A DNA stretch of 64,000 nucleotides, from positions 188,001 through 252,000 of the forward strand of contig JBBHKE010003160.1 of assembly GCA_037447655.1 (NCBI GenBank), read 5' to 3'. A program made the position numbers and the translations under genes. Source of the stretch: Zygnema cylindricum. Lineage: Eukaryota > Streptophyta > Zygnematophyceae > Zygnematales > Zygnemataceae. Below the pieces are notes generated by a model. It was not told where the DNA came from. It made no database searches and saw nothing but the letters and a program-made list of their open reading frames with translations. Shown one piece after another: positions 55,088 through 64,000 of the stretch (position 1 is the first letter of the stretch; every line of letters starts with the position of its first letter).

Positions 55088-55810
55088 TTCAATTGTCTCA
55101 ATCGTATTCTCGCGAACGAGAATCATCCCTACCACTGAATTCCAAATCCACCTTGAGTTCGCCAAGTCCTGCACACGGTTGACTATGTTCTCAAACTCCT
55201 CGGGTAACTTCATCAGTAAACAGTTAACTTTTTCCTTTTCACTATATACTTTTCCTGCACTTTCTATTTCCATGAAAAGTGTAGCAAGCTCATTGCAGAA
55301 ATCCAACATCTTTCCCCTTTTGTATACATACTCCTTAATTTTCTGATCAACCAACTATTGTTGCTGAATCATACTACTTCGGTACATCTCTATGAGAGCC
55401 ATCTAAAGATCGGATGCCCTCTCTACTTGCAAATGGGGAGATGGAAGCCCGTGAGTAAGATGGTGGAGGATGAAGTGCTTAGCCGTCATATTGTTGTAGT
55501 CCCACGTATCGATATCATTCTCCTTGTTCCTTGGAATAGATGACATGAATGCCGAACTAGTTGCTATTGGTGTGACCGTCTCTTTTTTCTTGCCTTTGTC
55601 CACCACCTCTCCTTCCTTTGTCTCCTCCGTTGAAGATGAATCTGCATCCCTGTAAACCCTAGAGGTATCCCCAGACTGGATGGACGCCTCACCCGTCCAA
55701 TTACTATTCCCCAAAACGGTTTCTCACATAGAGCTCCTATCATCATACTTTCTTAGTATCTGAAACCAACTCCATTGAATATGGACACCCTAGATGGTGG
55801 GCCCATAACC
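55088..55810 (-). pseudogene. Copia gag, N-terminal half (partial tandem unit)
   Basis: Starts at the PBS (55810-55796) with MGPPSRVSIFNGVGFRY, TAA at the YWES tryptophan, then 55714-55403 ending with TAG at DLWMAL and 55354-55140 with VDQKIKEYVYKRGKMLDFCNE and LLMKLPEEFENIVN. It runs into the gap. Very similar to the gag of the next unit. Confidence 0.75.
55796..55810 (-). promoter_or_regulatory. Primer-binding site, half-tRNA-iMet type
   Basis: The minus strand reads GGTTATGGGCCCACC adjoining the LTR at 55811. It is the unmutated form. It shows that this LTR also acts as the 5' LTR of the unit on its left. Confidence 0.85.
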
Positions 55811-56839
55811 TGTAACTCTGAGACCTCCATAGGACCTCAGAGTAGGCAGCTTACTCGAAGTCTCTAGGATAACCGTGACCCCTTTGTGTTTCAGCAAGAA
55901 TAACTGCCACCCTGGCAGACCAAAACTTTGACCACCTTCACCCCCGTAAAGGCAAGACTCCTCTGAGTCTATAGCAAAAAGAGTCTCTAAATTTGCTCCC
56001 CTGAGCAGTAAGTTATGAAGGGTCAAAGTTGACCTTTTGTACAGGAGCTTACTTGGAGAGAGGGTCTAATCAATCAAATTTTTCTAAGTCCTATCTCTCT
56101 CTAAATCTCGTCTACTGAAGTACGCACCAATCATAATAGTGTATCCTACATAAAAGTACATGTGTCGATGTACTTTATGTACGGATATTGTACAACATGG
56201 CCAAAAAGTCGACACATGTCATTTTTGGATTCGTTTTTGAAATCCGAGGAGATGTCATAATCCAATGTGATTGTGCCACGTGGCAATTGACGTGACGTCA
56301 ACCGCAAACCGCCAAAAACCTATTCCACAATCTCGGCATACTTCGTGGCCGTCCGATTAAGCCGGATTACAATCGTGAGTGTCATAAATACTTCCGCAGT
56401 ATTTTTATCGCTTTCTAAACAAAATGCGCAGTATTCGTTTCGAATATTCCGTACGCCGTACTTTACAAACTGTATCTATGATTAAAGATCCCGTTAAATG
56501 AAATAGACTACGTGTTAAGATTTAATTAACTATCAAACCATACATGTCCAAGTATGATGACAGACTAAATGGCTAAGGCTATAAGTTAAGAGTGGATGGT
56601 AGGTACCCGGTTCAAATCTTGGGTCCGTCAATTTATATTTTGGTAAATCTACCAATATCTACAAGCTGTAACTCTTTTTCTAATCAGCATAGGCAGCCAT
56701 GGCTCTAGCTCATCTTCAACCTTCAGTGACTACGACAAGTCTGGGAGTTGAAGAAAGAAGTTAGAGGCAGATTGCCTCGGCTTTTTTTCTGCATTTTGCA
56801 AAACCTAGAAAATACTAAAATAACCTTTTTATTTCTACA
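55811..56839 (-). repeat. Family-1 LTR shared by two tandem units
   Basis: 1029 bp; minus-strand ends TGTAGAAATAAAAAGG and CAGAGTTACA. It closely matches the LTR at 61193-62225. Polypurine tract on one side and PBS on the other show the tandem arrangement. Contains G-box CCACGTGG (56276-56283) and TGACGTGACGTCA (56288-56300), both ACGT-core sites bound by plant bZIP factors. Confidence 0.85.
56558..56631 (+). other. tRNA-like segment antisense in LTR
   Basis: AAATGGCTAAGGCTATAAG (A-box-like) and GGTAGGTACCCGGTTCAAATC (split here by the reader: B box GGTTCAAATC at about 56609). The pair is spaced as in class II tRNAs. Confidence 0.5.
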
Positions 56840-56863
56840 CTCCCCTTATTTTTTAGTCACTCT

Positions 56864-57481
56864 TTATTTTAAGACCACACTTCTCCGGCAGAAAATTAGT
56901 TTAGGGGAAGGAACAGGTTTGGTCATCATATCAGCGACCATTTCACTATCTTGTTTATACTCGAAACTGATTATCTTGTTTTCTACTTTCTCCCTAACAA
57001 AGTTAAGCCTAATGTCCATGTGTTTGGCTTTAAAGTGATGTTTAGGATTGGCAGAAATAGCAATGGCAGCCTGATTATCACAAAACACTTTTTGGACAGC
57101 ATTCTTAAGTTGACCAAGCTCACTAAGCAAAGACTTGACCCACATTAATTCTTTTACAACAGAGCAAGAAGCCATGTACTCAGTTTCCATGGTGGACTGA
57201 GCAATGACTTTTTGTTGCTTACTGCTCCAGCAACAAGCCCTATCACCCACATACAATACATATCCAGATGTGCATCTCCTCATAAGAGCATCCCCATAGC
57301 TAGCATCACTCCAAGTGGTGATGTTAGTATTGTTCCCACCCAAATCCAACCATAGATCCCTAGTCCCTATCAGATATCTAAGGACTCTCTTAGCTGCCTC
57401 CCAATTTTTCTTAGTGGGAGCATTCAGACTCCTACTTAGTACTCCTATAGCTGCGGCTATGTCCGGACGGGTACAATTCAT
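56864..57481 (-). CDS. Copia RNase H domain with connecting region
   Basis: A 205-residue frame. CTRPDIAAAIGVLSR is the conserved copia block between RT and RNase H. Catalytic residues: Asp in TTWSDASYGD, Glu in STMETEYMA, Asp in FCDNQAAI. HMDIRLNFVREKV and MVADMMTKPVPS complete the domain. RNase H removes the RNA strand of the RNA-DNA hybrid in the particle. This domain looks intact; it is part of the Pol polyprotein, and the listed Met is not a true initiation site. Confidence 0.8.
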   Translation of the reverse strand: MNCTRPDIAAAIGVLSRSLNAPTKKNWEAAKRVLRYLIGTRDLWLDLGGNNTNITTWSDASYGDALMRRCTSGYVLYVGDRACCWSSKQQKVIAQSTMETEYMASCSVVKELMWVKSLLSELGQLKNAVQKVFCDNQAAIAISANPKHHFKAKHMDIRLNFVREKVENKIISFEYKQDSEMVADMMTKPVPSPKLIFCRRSVVLK

Positions 57482-57599
57482 AAATATATTAGGTTGCCCA
57501 CTACTTGTCTATAAAGGATGGTCTGCATAAATCTTTTCTCTTCCTAGCCTACCTCATCATCTAAGATTATAACTCCCTCTTCCTCACTCCCCTCACTTC

Positions 57600-58417
57600 C
57601 CTTTTTTTAATTCCATAGGAGTGGTACAACTATTAGCCTTGTCCATTTGGAATTTTTCTAACATGTTTCCAATGGCCTCTTTTTGAGTTAATCTTATTAT
57701 TTTTCTATCTCTATCTCTCTCTACCTAAATTCCCAAAATATACCTTGCTTCTCCCATATCCTTCATCTCAAATCTTCATTTTAAATCATTTTTCAACTTA
57801 TTTATTTTATCTATAGATTTACTTAAAACAAGCAAATCATCGACATAAATTGCAATAAAAATAATTCCTTCCTCATCTTCAAACAAATATATAGAGTTAT
57901 CTGAGCTGATCCGTAAATATCTCCCAAACCTGTAAGAAACTCATCGAGCTTCTTGTTCCATTGCCGGGGCGCCTGTTTTTGCCCATACAAAGATATGATC
58001 AATCGACATACCTTGCTTTCCTCCCCTTGCTCCACAAATCGTTCGGGCTGTCGCATAAAAATTTCCTCTTCCAACTTTCCATGTAGGAAGGCCGTCTTGA
58101 TGTCCATCTGATGCACTTCTTTGTCTTCTGCTGCCGCCATATTGAAAAGTATCCGAACCGAAGGAAACCTAACGAACGGAGCAAAAGTCTCCTCGTAGTC
58201 AATTCCCTCTTTTTTGGGTAAAGCCCTTCACCACTAACCTAGCCTTGTAGCGCTCAATGGTGTTATCTGGGTTGAGTTTTAGCTTAAATACCCACTTACA
58301 CCCAATTGGCTTCTTGTTAGGAGGACAATCCACCAATTCCCATGTATCGCCCGCTATAATTGAGGCCATCTCCTTATTTATGGCTGTTTTCCACCGGTTT
58401 TTTTCAGGACAAATCAT
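57600..58417 (-). pseudogene. Copia reverse transcriptase (frameshifted)
   Basis: 58417-58199: NRWKTAINKEMASIIAGDTWEL, KWVFKLKLNPDNTIERYKAR and LVVKGFTQK, then a frameshift. 58140-57823: HQMDIKTAFLHGKLEEEI with the first catalytic Asp, LYGQKQAPRQWNKKLDEFL. A further shift leads to FIAIYVDDLLVLSKS (about 57850-57806), an intact YVDD. The thumb (EMKDMGEARYILGI) and PMELKKG follow with stops. Fingers and palm motifs are otherwise well kept. Confidence 0.8.
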
Positions 58418-58543
58418 TGCCTCATTATAAGTTTGAGGTTCATCGGGGTGAGATTGTTAGGTTACTTTATTGTTAACTTGTCTCTCTTGCAGCCTTTTGC
58501 TGCTTCTTCTTCCTCCCTCAAACTCGGTTGCCAAAATAGATGG

Positions 58544-59443
58544 TTATCTTGGATTTTTCGAAATTGTTTCTACTTCTCCCCTATCCCTTGATTCCGGGTC
58601 GATTTCCACCACGTCTTCAGCTTCGGTTGGAGTTAATACTATGGGTTCCATACTTGGGTCCTTCTCGATCTGATCCGTACCTACAAGATCATCATCTTCT
58701 TGAAATCTTGGATAGTTAGGAAGCTCAAAGTCATCAAAATTTTCTGACTCAAATCTGATCTTGAATGTCTTTGTATGCTTAAACGGATCAATAGATTTTC
58801 CTTCATCCATAACCACTAGATGCTTCACTAGAATAATATCCTCTCTTTTGAGATCATAGACTCTATATCCTTTTACATCTTCATCATATCCTAGTAGATA
58901 TCCTGGTTTTTCTTTTGGGTCTACCTTCCAGTTTGACCGATCTGTGTCTAAATTGAACACTTGACTACCGAAAACCTTTAAGTGTGAAACATCTGGTTTT
59001 CGGCCTGTCCATCTCTCATAAGGTGTTTGGCCATTTACTGCTGAAGTAAGAACTCTATTTTTGAGATAATTTGCATAGTTCATTGCTTCGGCCCCAAAAT
59101 TCTTTCCTATCTTCTTATCGGACAGCATACTCCTAGCACTATCACTCAGTGTTCTATTTAATCTTTCAACTACACCATTCTGCTCAGGATTTTCAAGAAC
59201 TGTCTTTTGTTGTTGCACTCCATCTTCTCTCAAAAAATCCTCAAACTGGTTAGAGGTATACTCTCCACCATTGTCACTCCTTACTCTCTTGATTGAGGTT
59301 TCATGGAGTTTTTCACTCCATGCTTTATATTCTTTAAAGCATTCTTGAGCCTCTGACAAATTTTTCAAAAAATACACCCTGGAATACCGAGACCAATCAT
59401 CGGTGATAGTCATCATAAATCTCTTTCCCCCGGGTGATGGCAC
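58544..59443 (-). CDS. Copia integrase (DDE), largely intact
   Basis: A 299-residue frame. TDDWSRYSRVYFLKN, RSDNGGEYTSNQFEDF with the second catalytic Asp, and NPEQNGVVERLNRTLSDSARSM with the catalytic Glu. The C-terminal part has HLKVFGSQVF, KEKPGYLLGYDEDVKGYRVYD and an acidic linker to RT. Integrase joins the cDNA ends to host DNA in the nucleus. The first catalytic Asp (HTDI) is in the preceding frame, which ends near 59456, so one break separates it. The frame is a Pol segment and not a separately initiated protein. Confidence 0.8.
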   Translation of the reverse strand: MPSPGGKRFMMTITDDWSRYSRVYFLKNLSEAQECFKEYKAWSEKLHETSIKRVRSDNGGEYTSNQFEDFLREDGVQQQKTVLENPEQNGVVERLNRTLSDSARSMLSDKKIGKNFGAEAMNYANYLKNRVLTSAVNGQTPYERWTGRKPDVSHLKVFGSQVFNLDTDRSNWKVDPKEKPGYLLGYDEDVKGYRVYDLKREDIILVKHLVVMDEGKSIDPFKHTKTFKIRFESENFDDFELPNYPRFQEDDDLVGTDQIEKDPSMEPIVLTPTEAEDVVEIDPESRDRGEVETISKNPR

Positions 59444-59455
59444 TCTGGCCGGCCT

Positions 59456-60287
59456 CTAAATATCTGTGTGTACTAAATCTAAAATCTTTTCTCCCTTATA
59501 GGTGGCAGTTTTTGGGAAGGGTAACTTGTGTGTTTTACCTTGAGCACATCCACTACAATCACCTAGATTCTCACTTTCACCGAACTGAATTCCTTCCACT
59601 ACTCCCATCTTTTTCATCTCTCTTAACTTATCTAGATTCACATGCCCAAGCCTCTTATGCCACAAAATTATATCATGAACACCAGCATAATAAAGTTTCT
59701 TCTTTTCATTGCTTAAAATCAGCCTAAACATCCCTTGGCTACCTTTTTTCAGCAGTGAAATAAACTTCCTCCTCAAAGCTAGCAGTAAAGACTCCTTTCC
59801 TAGTGCTAGTATCAAAACCCTTATCATCTAAAACAGACGTAGAGATGAGGTTTTTGTTCAGCTCCGGAATAAACAACACATCGGAGAATGTAACTATAGA
59901 TGTCTTTCCTTCTACTAACACTTTTAGATCTACCGATCCTACAAGAGTAGTAGTGACTATCCTCCCATCCCCGTACTCTATCTCTACGGTGGGAATCTTT
60001 CGTATCTTAGTGAACAGGTGTTTATCTTTACACATGTGCATGGATGCTCCTGAATCTACAATCCAGCCTGCTTCACCTTTCAATCCACCGAAAGCACATT
60101 TCTGTTTTCGTGGAATTTCGACCTCGTTTTTCGTTTCCAACTCCTCATCCAATAGGAGTTCATCGTCCTCGTCCTCGGATTCCGCCTCATGTACTTGTGT
60201 CACAAGGGCCTTTTTCTTTCCTCTCGGGGGTCCACCAGTCTGCCCCTCCTTTAACCGCAGCTCGGTTAACTTAGTGCATTCAGCCAT
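59456..60287 (-). pseudogene. Copia protease and GAG-pre-integrase
   Basis: 60287-59739: acidic linker AESEDEDDELLLDEEL, then WIVDSGASMHMCKDKHLF with intact D-S-G-A-S and VLFIPELNKNLISTSVL. 59827-59456: WHKRLGHVNLDKLREM and CSGCAQGKTHKLPFPKT, the HHCC zinc-binding integrase N-domain, ending LVHTDI. A one-base shift lies near 59740-59750. Confidence 0.8.
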
Positions 60288-61192
60288 ATAGTGCCCGGGT
60301 TTCTTACAAAAATGGCACAGTCCCTTAGGAGTCCTTGGTCCGAACTCCTCGGTCTGATTTTCTGCCCTTCCCCTCGATAATTTCCAACCTGTTTTCTAGA
60401 ATTATTGTTTCGCCAATCGGTTCCGGCTGCCAAAGCTTGCCAACTCTTTCCTCCCCTTCGGATCTCAATTGTATTCTCGCGAACGAGAATCATCCCTACC
60501 ACTGAATTCCAAATCCACCTTGAGTCCGCCAAGTCTTGCACACGGTTGACTATGTTCTCGAACTCCTCGGGTAGCTTCATCAGTAAACAGTTAACCTTTT
60601 CCTTTTCACTAAATACTTTTCCAGCACTTTCTAGTTCCATGAAAAGTGTAGCAAGCTCATTGCAAAAATCCAACATCTTCCCCCTTTTGTATACATACTC
60701 CTTAATTTTCTGATCAGCCACCTGTTGTTGCTGAATCGTACCACTTCGGTACATCTCTATGAGAGCCATCAAAGATCGGATGCCCTCTCTACTTGCAAAT
60801 GGGGAGATGCAAGCCCTTGAGTAAGATGGCGGAGGATGAAGTGCTTAGCCTCCATATTGTTGTAGTCCCATGTATCGATATCATTCTCCTCGTTCCTCGG
60901 AATAGGTGACATGAATGCCGAACCGGTTGCTATTGGTGTGACCGTCTCCTTCTCCTTGCCTTTGTCCACCACCTCTCCTTCCTTTGTCTCCTCCGTTGAA
61001 GGTGAATTTGCATCTCTAGTGAATTTTCCTCCTGTAAACCCTAGAGGTATCCCAAGACTGGATGGACGCCTCACCCGTCCACTCACTATTCCCCAAAACC
61101 GTTTCTCACATAGAGCTCATGTCATCATACTTTCCCAGTATATGAAGCCACCTCTATTGAATATGGGCACCCTAGATGGTGGGCCAATAACC
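60266..61192 (-). pseudogene. Copia gag with CCHC knuckle
   Basis: The PBS ATG is ATT here. The YWES tryptophan is intact, but a TGA follows at about 61110. 61086-60769 has STEETKEGEVVDKGKEKE and TWDYNNMEAKHFILRHLTQ. A 1-base deletion at the DLWMAL site shifts to 60772-60266: MALIEMYRSGTIQQQQVADQ, LLMKLPEEFENIVN. The knuckle CHFCKKPGHYMAEC is at about 60285-60326 in the adjacent frame. Confidence 0.8.
61178..61192 (-). promoter_or_regulatory. Primer-binding site, half-tRNA-iMet type (mutated)
   Basis: The minus strand reads GGTTATTGGCCCACC after the LTR end GAGTTACA. One change (G to T) removes the gag ATG relative to the copy at 55796-55810. Confidence 0.8.
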
Positions 61193-62225
61193 TGTAACTC
61201 AGAGACCTCCATAGGACCTCAGAGTAGGCAGCTCACACGAAGCCTCTAGGATAACCCTGACCCCTTTGTGTTTCAGAAAAAATAACAACCACCCTGGCAG
61301 ACCAAAACTCTGATCACCTTCACCCTTGTAAAGGCAAGACTCCCCTGAGTCTATAGCAAAAAGAATCTCTGAATTTGCTCCCTTGAGCAGTAAGTTATGA
61401 AGGGACAAAGTTGACCTTTTGTAAAGGAGCTCTCTGGGAGAGAGGGTCTAATCAATCAAATTTTTCTAAGTCCTATCTCTCTCTAAAACTTTATCTACTG
61501 AAGTACGGCACCAATCATAATAGTGTATCGTACATAAAGGTACATGTGCCGATGTACTTTATGTACGGATATTGTACAACATGGCCAAAAAGTCGACACA
61601 TGTCATTTTTGGATTCGTCTTGGAATCCCAGGAGATGTCGTAATCCAATGTGATTGTGCCACGTGGAAATTGACGTGACGTCAACCGCAAACCGCCGAAA
61701 ACCAATTCCACGATCTCGGCATGCTTCGTGGCCGTCCGATTAAGCCGGATTACAATCGTGACCGTCATAAATACTTCCGCAGTATTTGTTTCGCTTAATA
61801 AACAAAATGCGCAGTATTCGTTTCGGATGTTCCGTACGCCGTACTTTACAAAACTGTTGCTATGTTTAAAGATCCCGTTAATTGAAATAGACTACGTGAA
61901 AACATTTAAGTAACTATCAAACCATATATCTCCAAGCATGATGGCAGACTAAATGGCTAAGGCTACAAGCTAAGTGTTGGACGGTAGGTACCCGGTTCAA
62001 ATCCTGGGTCCGTCAATTTATATTTTGGTAAATCTACCAAAATCTACAACCCGTAACTCTATCTCTAATCAGCATAGGCAGCCATGGCTCTAGCTCCCTC
62101 TTCAACCTTTAGTGACTACGACAAGTGTGGGAGCTGAAGAGAGAAGTTAGAGGCAGACTGCCTCGGCTTCTTTTTTGCATTTTGCAAAACCTAGATAATA
62201 CTAAAATAACCTTTTTATTTCTACA
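61193..62225 (-). repeat. Family-1 5' LTR
   Basis: 1033 bp; minus-strand ends TGTAGAAATAAAAAGG and GAGTTACA. Contains palindrome (61529-61566), G-box CCACGTGG (61659-61666), TGACGTGACGTCA (61671-61683) and an antisense tRNA-like segment (61941-62015). The outer flank ACACA (62226-62230) is the candidate target-site duplication; its partner cannot be seen because of the tandem arrangement. Confidence 0.85.
61941..62015 (+). other. tRNA-like segment antisense in LTR (best preserved)
   Basis: AAATGGCTAAGGCTACAAG fits the Pol III A box (TRGCNNAGYNNGG) and CCCGGTTCAAATCCTGGGT (61991-62009) gives a T-arm-like hairpin with B box GGTTCAAATCC. Spacing is about 40 bases, as in class II (Ser/Leu) tRNAs or tRNA-derived SINEs. 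Acceptor ends pair only weakly. It lies opposite to the transcriptional sense of the LTR. Confidence 0.55.
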
Positions 62226-62518
62226 ACACAAACGCTTATATAAATGTTTGCTACAATTTCCTCCACCCAGCCCAAACTCGAGCGGGAAGAAAATTTAATT
62301 TTCATGTTCGGATAGATTTTGAGTATGGATGTAGGAAGCGGTGATTGGTGTGGAAGTTTGTCAATAGACAGTACATTATTCTTGAGTATCATCTGAGAAA
62401 TCCCTTTTTCAATGACGTTTCCTTTCTTGCGATTCACTTCAACTAACGATGCGAAATCTTCCATGGATAAAAATTCTGACCCCGAATTGTATGTTTCTTT
62501 TCCGAGTTCGAAGTACAC
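62226..62518 (-). pseudogene. Possible host reading frame cut by the copia LTR
   Basis: A minus-strand frame begins with Met at 62516-62518 and stays open for 98 codons up to the LTR edge at 62225, running a few codons into the LTR. The sequence (SEFLSMEDFASLVEVNRKKG, LPTSILKIYPNMKIKFSSRS) is not low-complexity and not retroelement-like. I recognise no family. It could be a first exon disrupted by the insertion, or a chance frame. Confidence 0.35.
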
Positions 62519-63439
62519 TGAATCGAGATAAAACTATAAGAGACGGAGAGATGGACAAGTGAGAGAGGGAGGGAGGGGGGGGAGGAGGGAGAGGGGGAGG
62601 GTGAGGGTGAGATGGACAGAGTGGAAGAAGATAATTTAAAGCTTAACAGTACGTCCCCATGTAATCGATACTTTCATAAAGTATTTTGGACTGTAGTAAA
62701 GATTATCCGTACTATTTTGAAGAGCATCCCTATGTGCGAAAATGAAATCGGAACTTTGAAATGTGATGGTTATATACATAACTACAACTTGTGACAATTG
62801 AAGACAACTACAAAACTTCCGACGATTAATGACGCCTATAAAAACAACGAAAGTGGTAGACGTCTAGATTTTTGTGAAATTGTAGATGTTTAGGGTTTGG
62901 TGACATTGTGACGTCATGCTCACTTGTGAGAATGTCGACGTCACTAATTCAATAACTTTCTGCCATGGTTTCCCAATTTCGTTTTTTATATTTTTCTCAC
63001 TCGACTTGCCATTAAAAAAAACCTAAAATTGTTCAAAAATAATATATATAAAATATCTTTAATTTTATACCAATATTGTCGTTTATCATTCTAAAAAGTG
63101 TGAGATAAAAGCGATGGTGTGAGAGGGAGAGGGGAGAGGCGACGATGGCGCAAAATTTTGTAAAGGACCATATGAATGAAAGTAGAGGTTTGAAACCCCT
63201 GCAAATTTTTTTTCCGTACGTGCTCATGACGGGCATAGAGAAAAATAACAAGGACTCTCCCTCGTCCTAAAATTTTCTCACTTTTGTGGCGCGTGCGTGG
63301 GTCGTTTTTTGAAATTATATGGGCTCCATTGCCACACAGAATTCACAGGTCCAAAGGAAGCTATTCTAGATAGTGCCGACTACAACTTGATATAAACCCA
63401 AATGATTGACCCTTTGACAATCAAAACCCCATTACAGCT
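62519..63439. other. Flank with G-rich tract, otherwise unassigned
   Basis: 62556-62608 is a run of G-tracts separated by single A or T (GGGAGGGAGGGGGGGGAGG and following), able in principle to form a G-quadruplex. It lies just upstream of the disrupted minus-strand frame. The rest is AT-rich, with no gene seen. Confidence 0.6.
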
Positions 63440-64000
63440 TCACCCTTGTGAAATAAGACTTTCTGTGTGCTCAGTTCCACCACATAATGCAAAGTTAGAA
63501 TATGAGATTTGGACACATTCACCCACTTTGACTTTTAGAAATGCAGCCACCCAGGCAGGCAAAGACTCTAATCGACTACACCCGTGTGTAGCTTGGACTC
63601 CCCTGAGTCTGAAGCAAAAAGAATCACTGAAAATGGTCAACTAAATTCATAGTTATGGCTGGCCAAAGTTTGCCATTTATACAAGGTGCTCTCTGGGAGA
63701 GAGGTGGCTACCTACCCGAAATATTCTAAGTCCTAAACCCCTCTCTAAACCCTCTAGATCTGAAGTACGGACCAATCACATTACTGTATAGTACAAAAAG
63801 GTACAGATGCCGGTGTACCTTTTGTACGATCATCGTACGACATGGCTAAAAAGTCAACACATGTCCTATCCGGATTCGCTCTTATAATCTCCGGAATTCT
63901 TGCCTCCAAATCTTATCTCTCCACGTGGCGCCAGCTCATGCCGCGTCAGAAAAGTGGTACCGTACAGAAAGTACAAGTGCCGGAGTACTTTCTGTACGTA
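63440..64000 (-). repeat. Family-3 LTR, truncated by the window end
   Basis: Homologous to 35700-36642 (GCAAAAAGAATCACTGAAAA, CTCTGGGAGAGAGGTGGCTACC, ACGGACCAATCACATTACTG). It contains two palindromes: about 63793-63833 and 63958-63998. The left boundary is uncertain. Confidence 0.6.

Larger units (their letters stand above)
55811..62225 (-). mobile_element. Family-1 Ty1/copia element, LTR to LTR
   Basis: Minus strand: 5' LTR (62225-61193), PBS (61192-61178), gag, protease, pre-integrase, integrase, reverse transcriptase, RNase H, polypurine tract (56850-56840) and 3' LTR (56839-55811). All domains are present in copia order. Frameshifts and at least two stops remain, so it is probably not autonomous as assembled. 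The 3' LTR is followed by a new PBS and gag, so two units are in tandem sharing one LTR. The element is about 6.4 kb. Confidence 0.9.

Overview
The window looks like a repeat-dominated nuclear segment from a large plant-lineage genome. The only well-supported host gene encodes a plasma-membrane Qa-SNARE with the features of the land-plant/charophyte SYP1 (KNOLLE) group. Everything else recognisable is LTR retrotransposon, DNA transposon or simple/satellite repeat. A streptophyte (charophyte) alga such as a Chara relative is my best guess. It rests on the SYP1-type syntaxin, the abundance of Ty1/copia elements and a retroelement carrying a cytosine-methyltransferase fragment (known from charophytes). 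It is inference, not proof. Two 10-N gaps (27916-27925, 55078-55087) mark scaffold joins.

Layout. 1-3587: decayed retroelement with a two-zinc-knuckle gag, a retropepsin-like segment and, in the same frame after it, the N-terminal SAM-binding part of a DNMT3-like C5-methyltransferase, cut off by a family-2 LTR. 3588-6275: truncated gag-only family-2 element. 6748-9802: truncated family-1 copia (minus). 10619-14385: family-1 copia (plus) whose LTR carries a 430-bp internal duplication; it is interrupted by a second, unrelated copia (about 14400-18140). 18363-30541: the syntaxin gene (21790-22704, minus) among GA microsatellites and a stack of nested non-autonomous DNA transposons, including a hAT-like element with an 8-bp target duplication. 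30990-31995: a 10-bp-period minisatellite. 34242-35351: an almost perfect 555-bp tandem duplication. 35700-51835: LTR fragments, a structurally complete gag-only element (38674-43075) and a family-1 copia arranged head-to-head with an inverted copy. 51838-54110: gag/protease remnant of a further LTR element. 55088-62225: family-1 copia, complete from LTR to LTR, in tandem with a second partial unit that runs into the assembly gap. 62226-64000: possible host reading frame cut by that LTR, then another LTR.

How the parts work together. Family-1 copia elements share a primer-binding site complementary to the anticodon region of initiator tRNA-Met (half-tRNA priming). In that family the gag AUG lies inside the PBS. 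The LTRs also carry a tRNA-like A-box/B-box segment in antisense and a conserved palindrome. Most pol genes are broken, commonly by TGG-to-TAG or CAA/CAG-to-stop changes, the transition type expected from deamination of methylated cytosine. None of the elements appears fully coding-competent as assembled.
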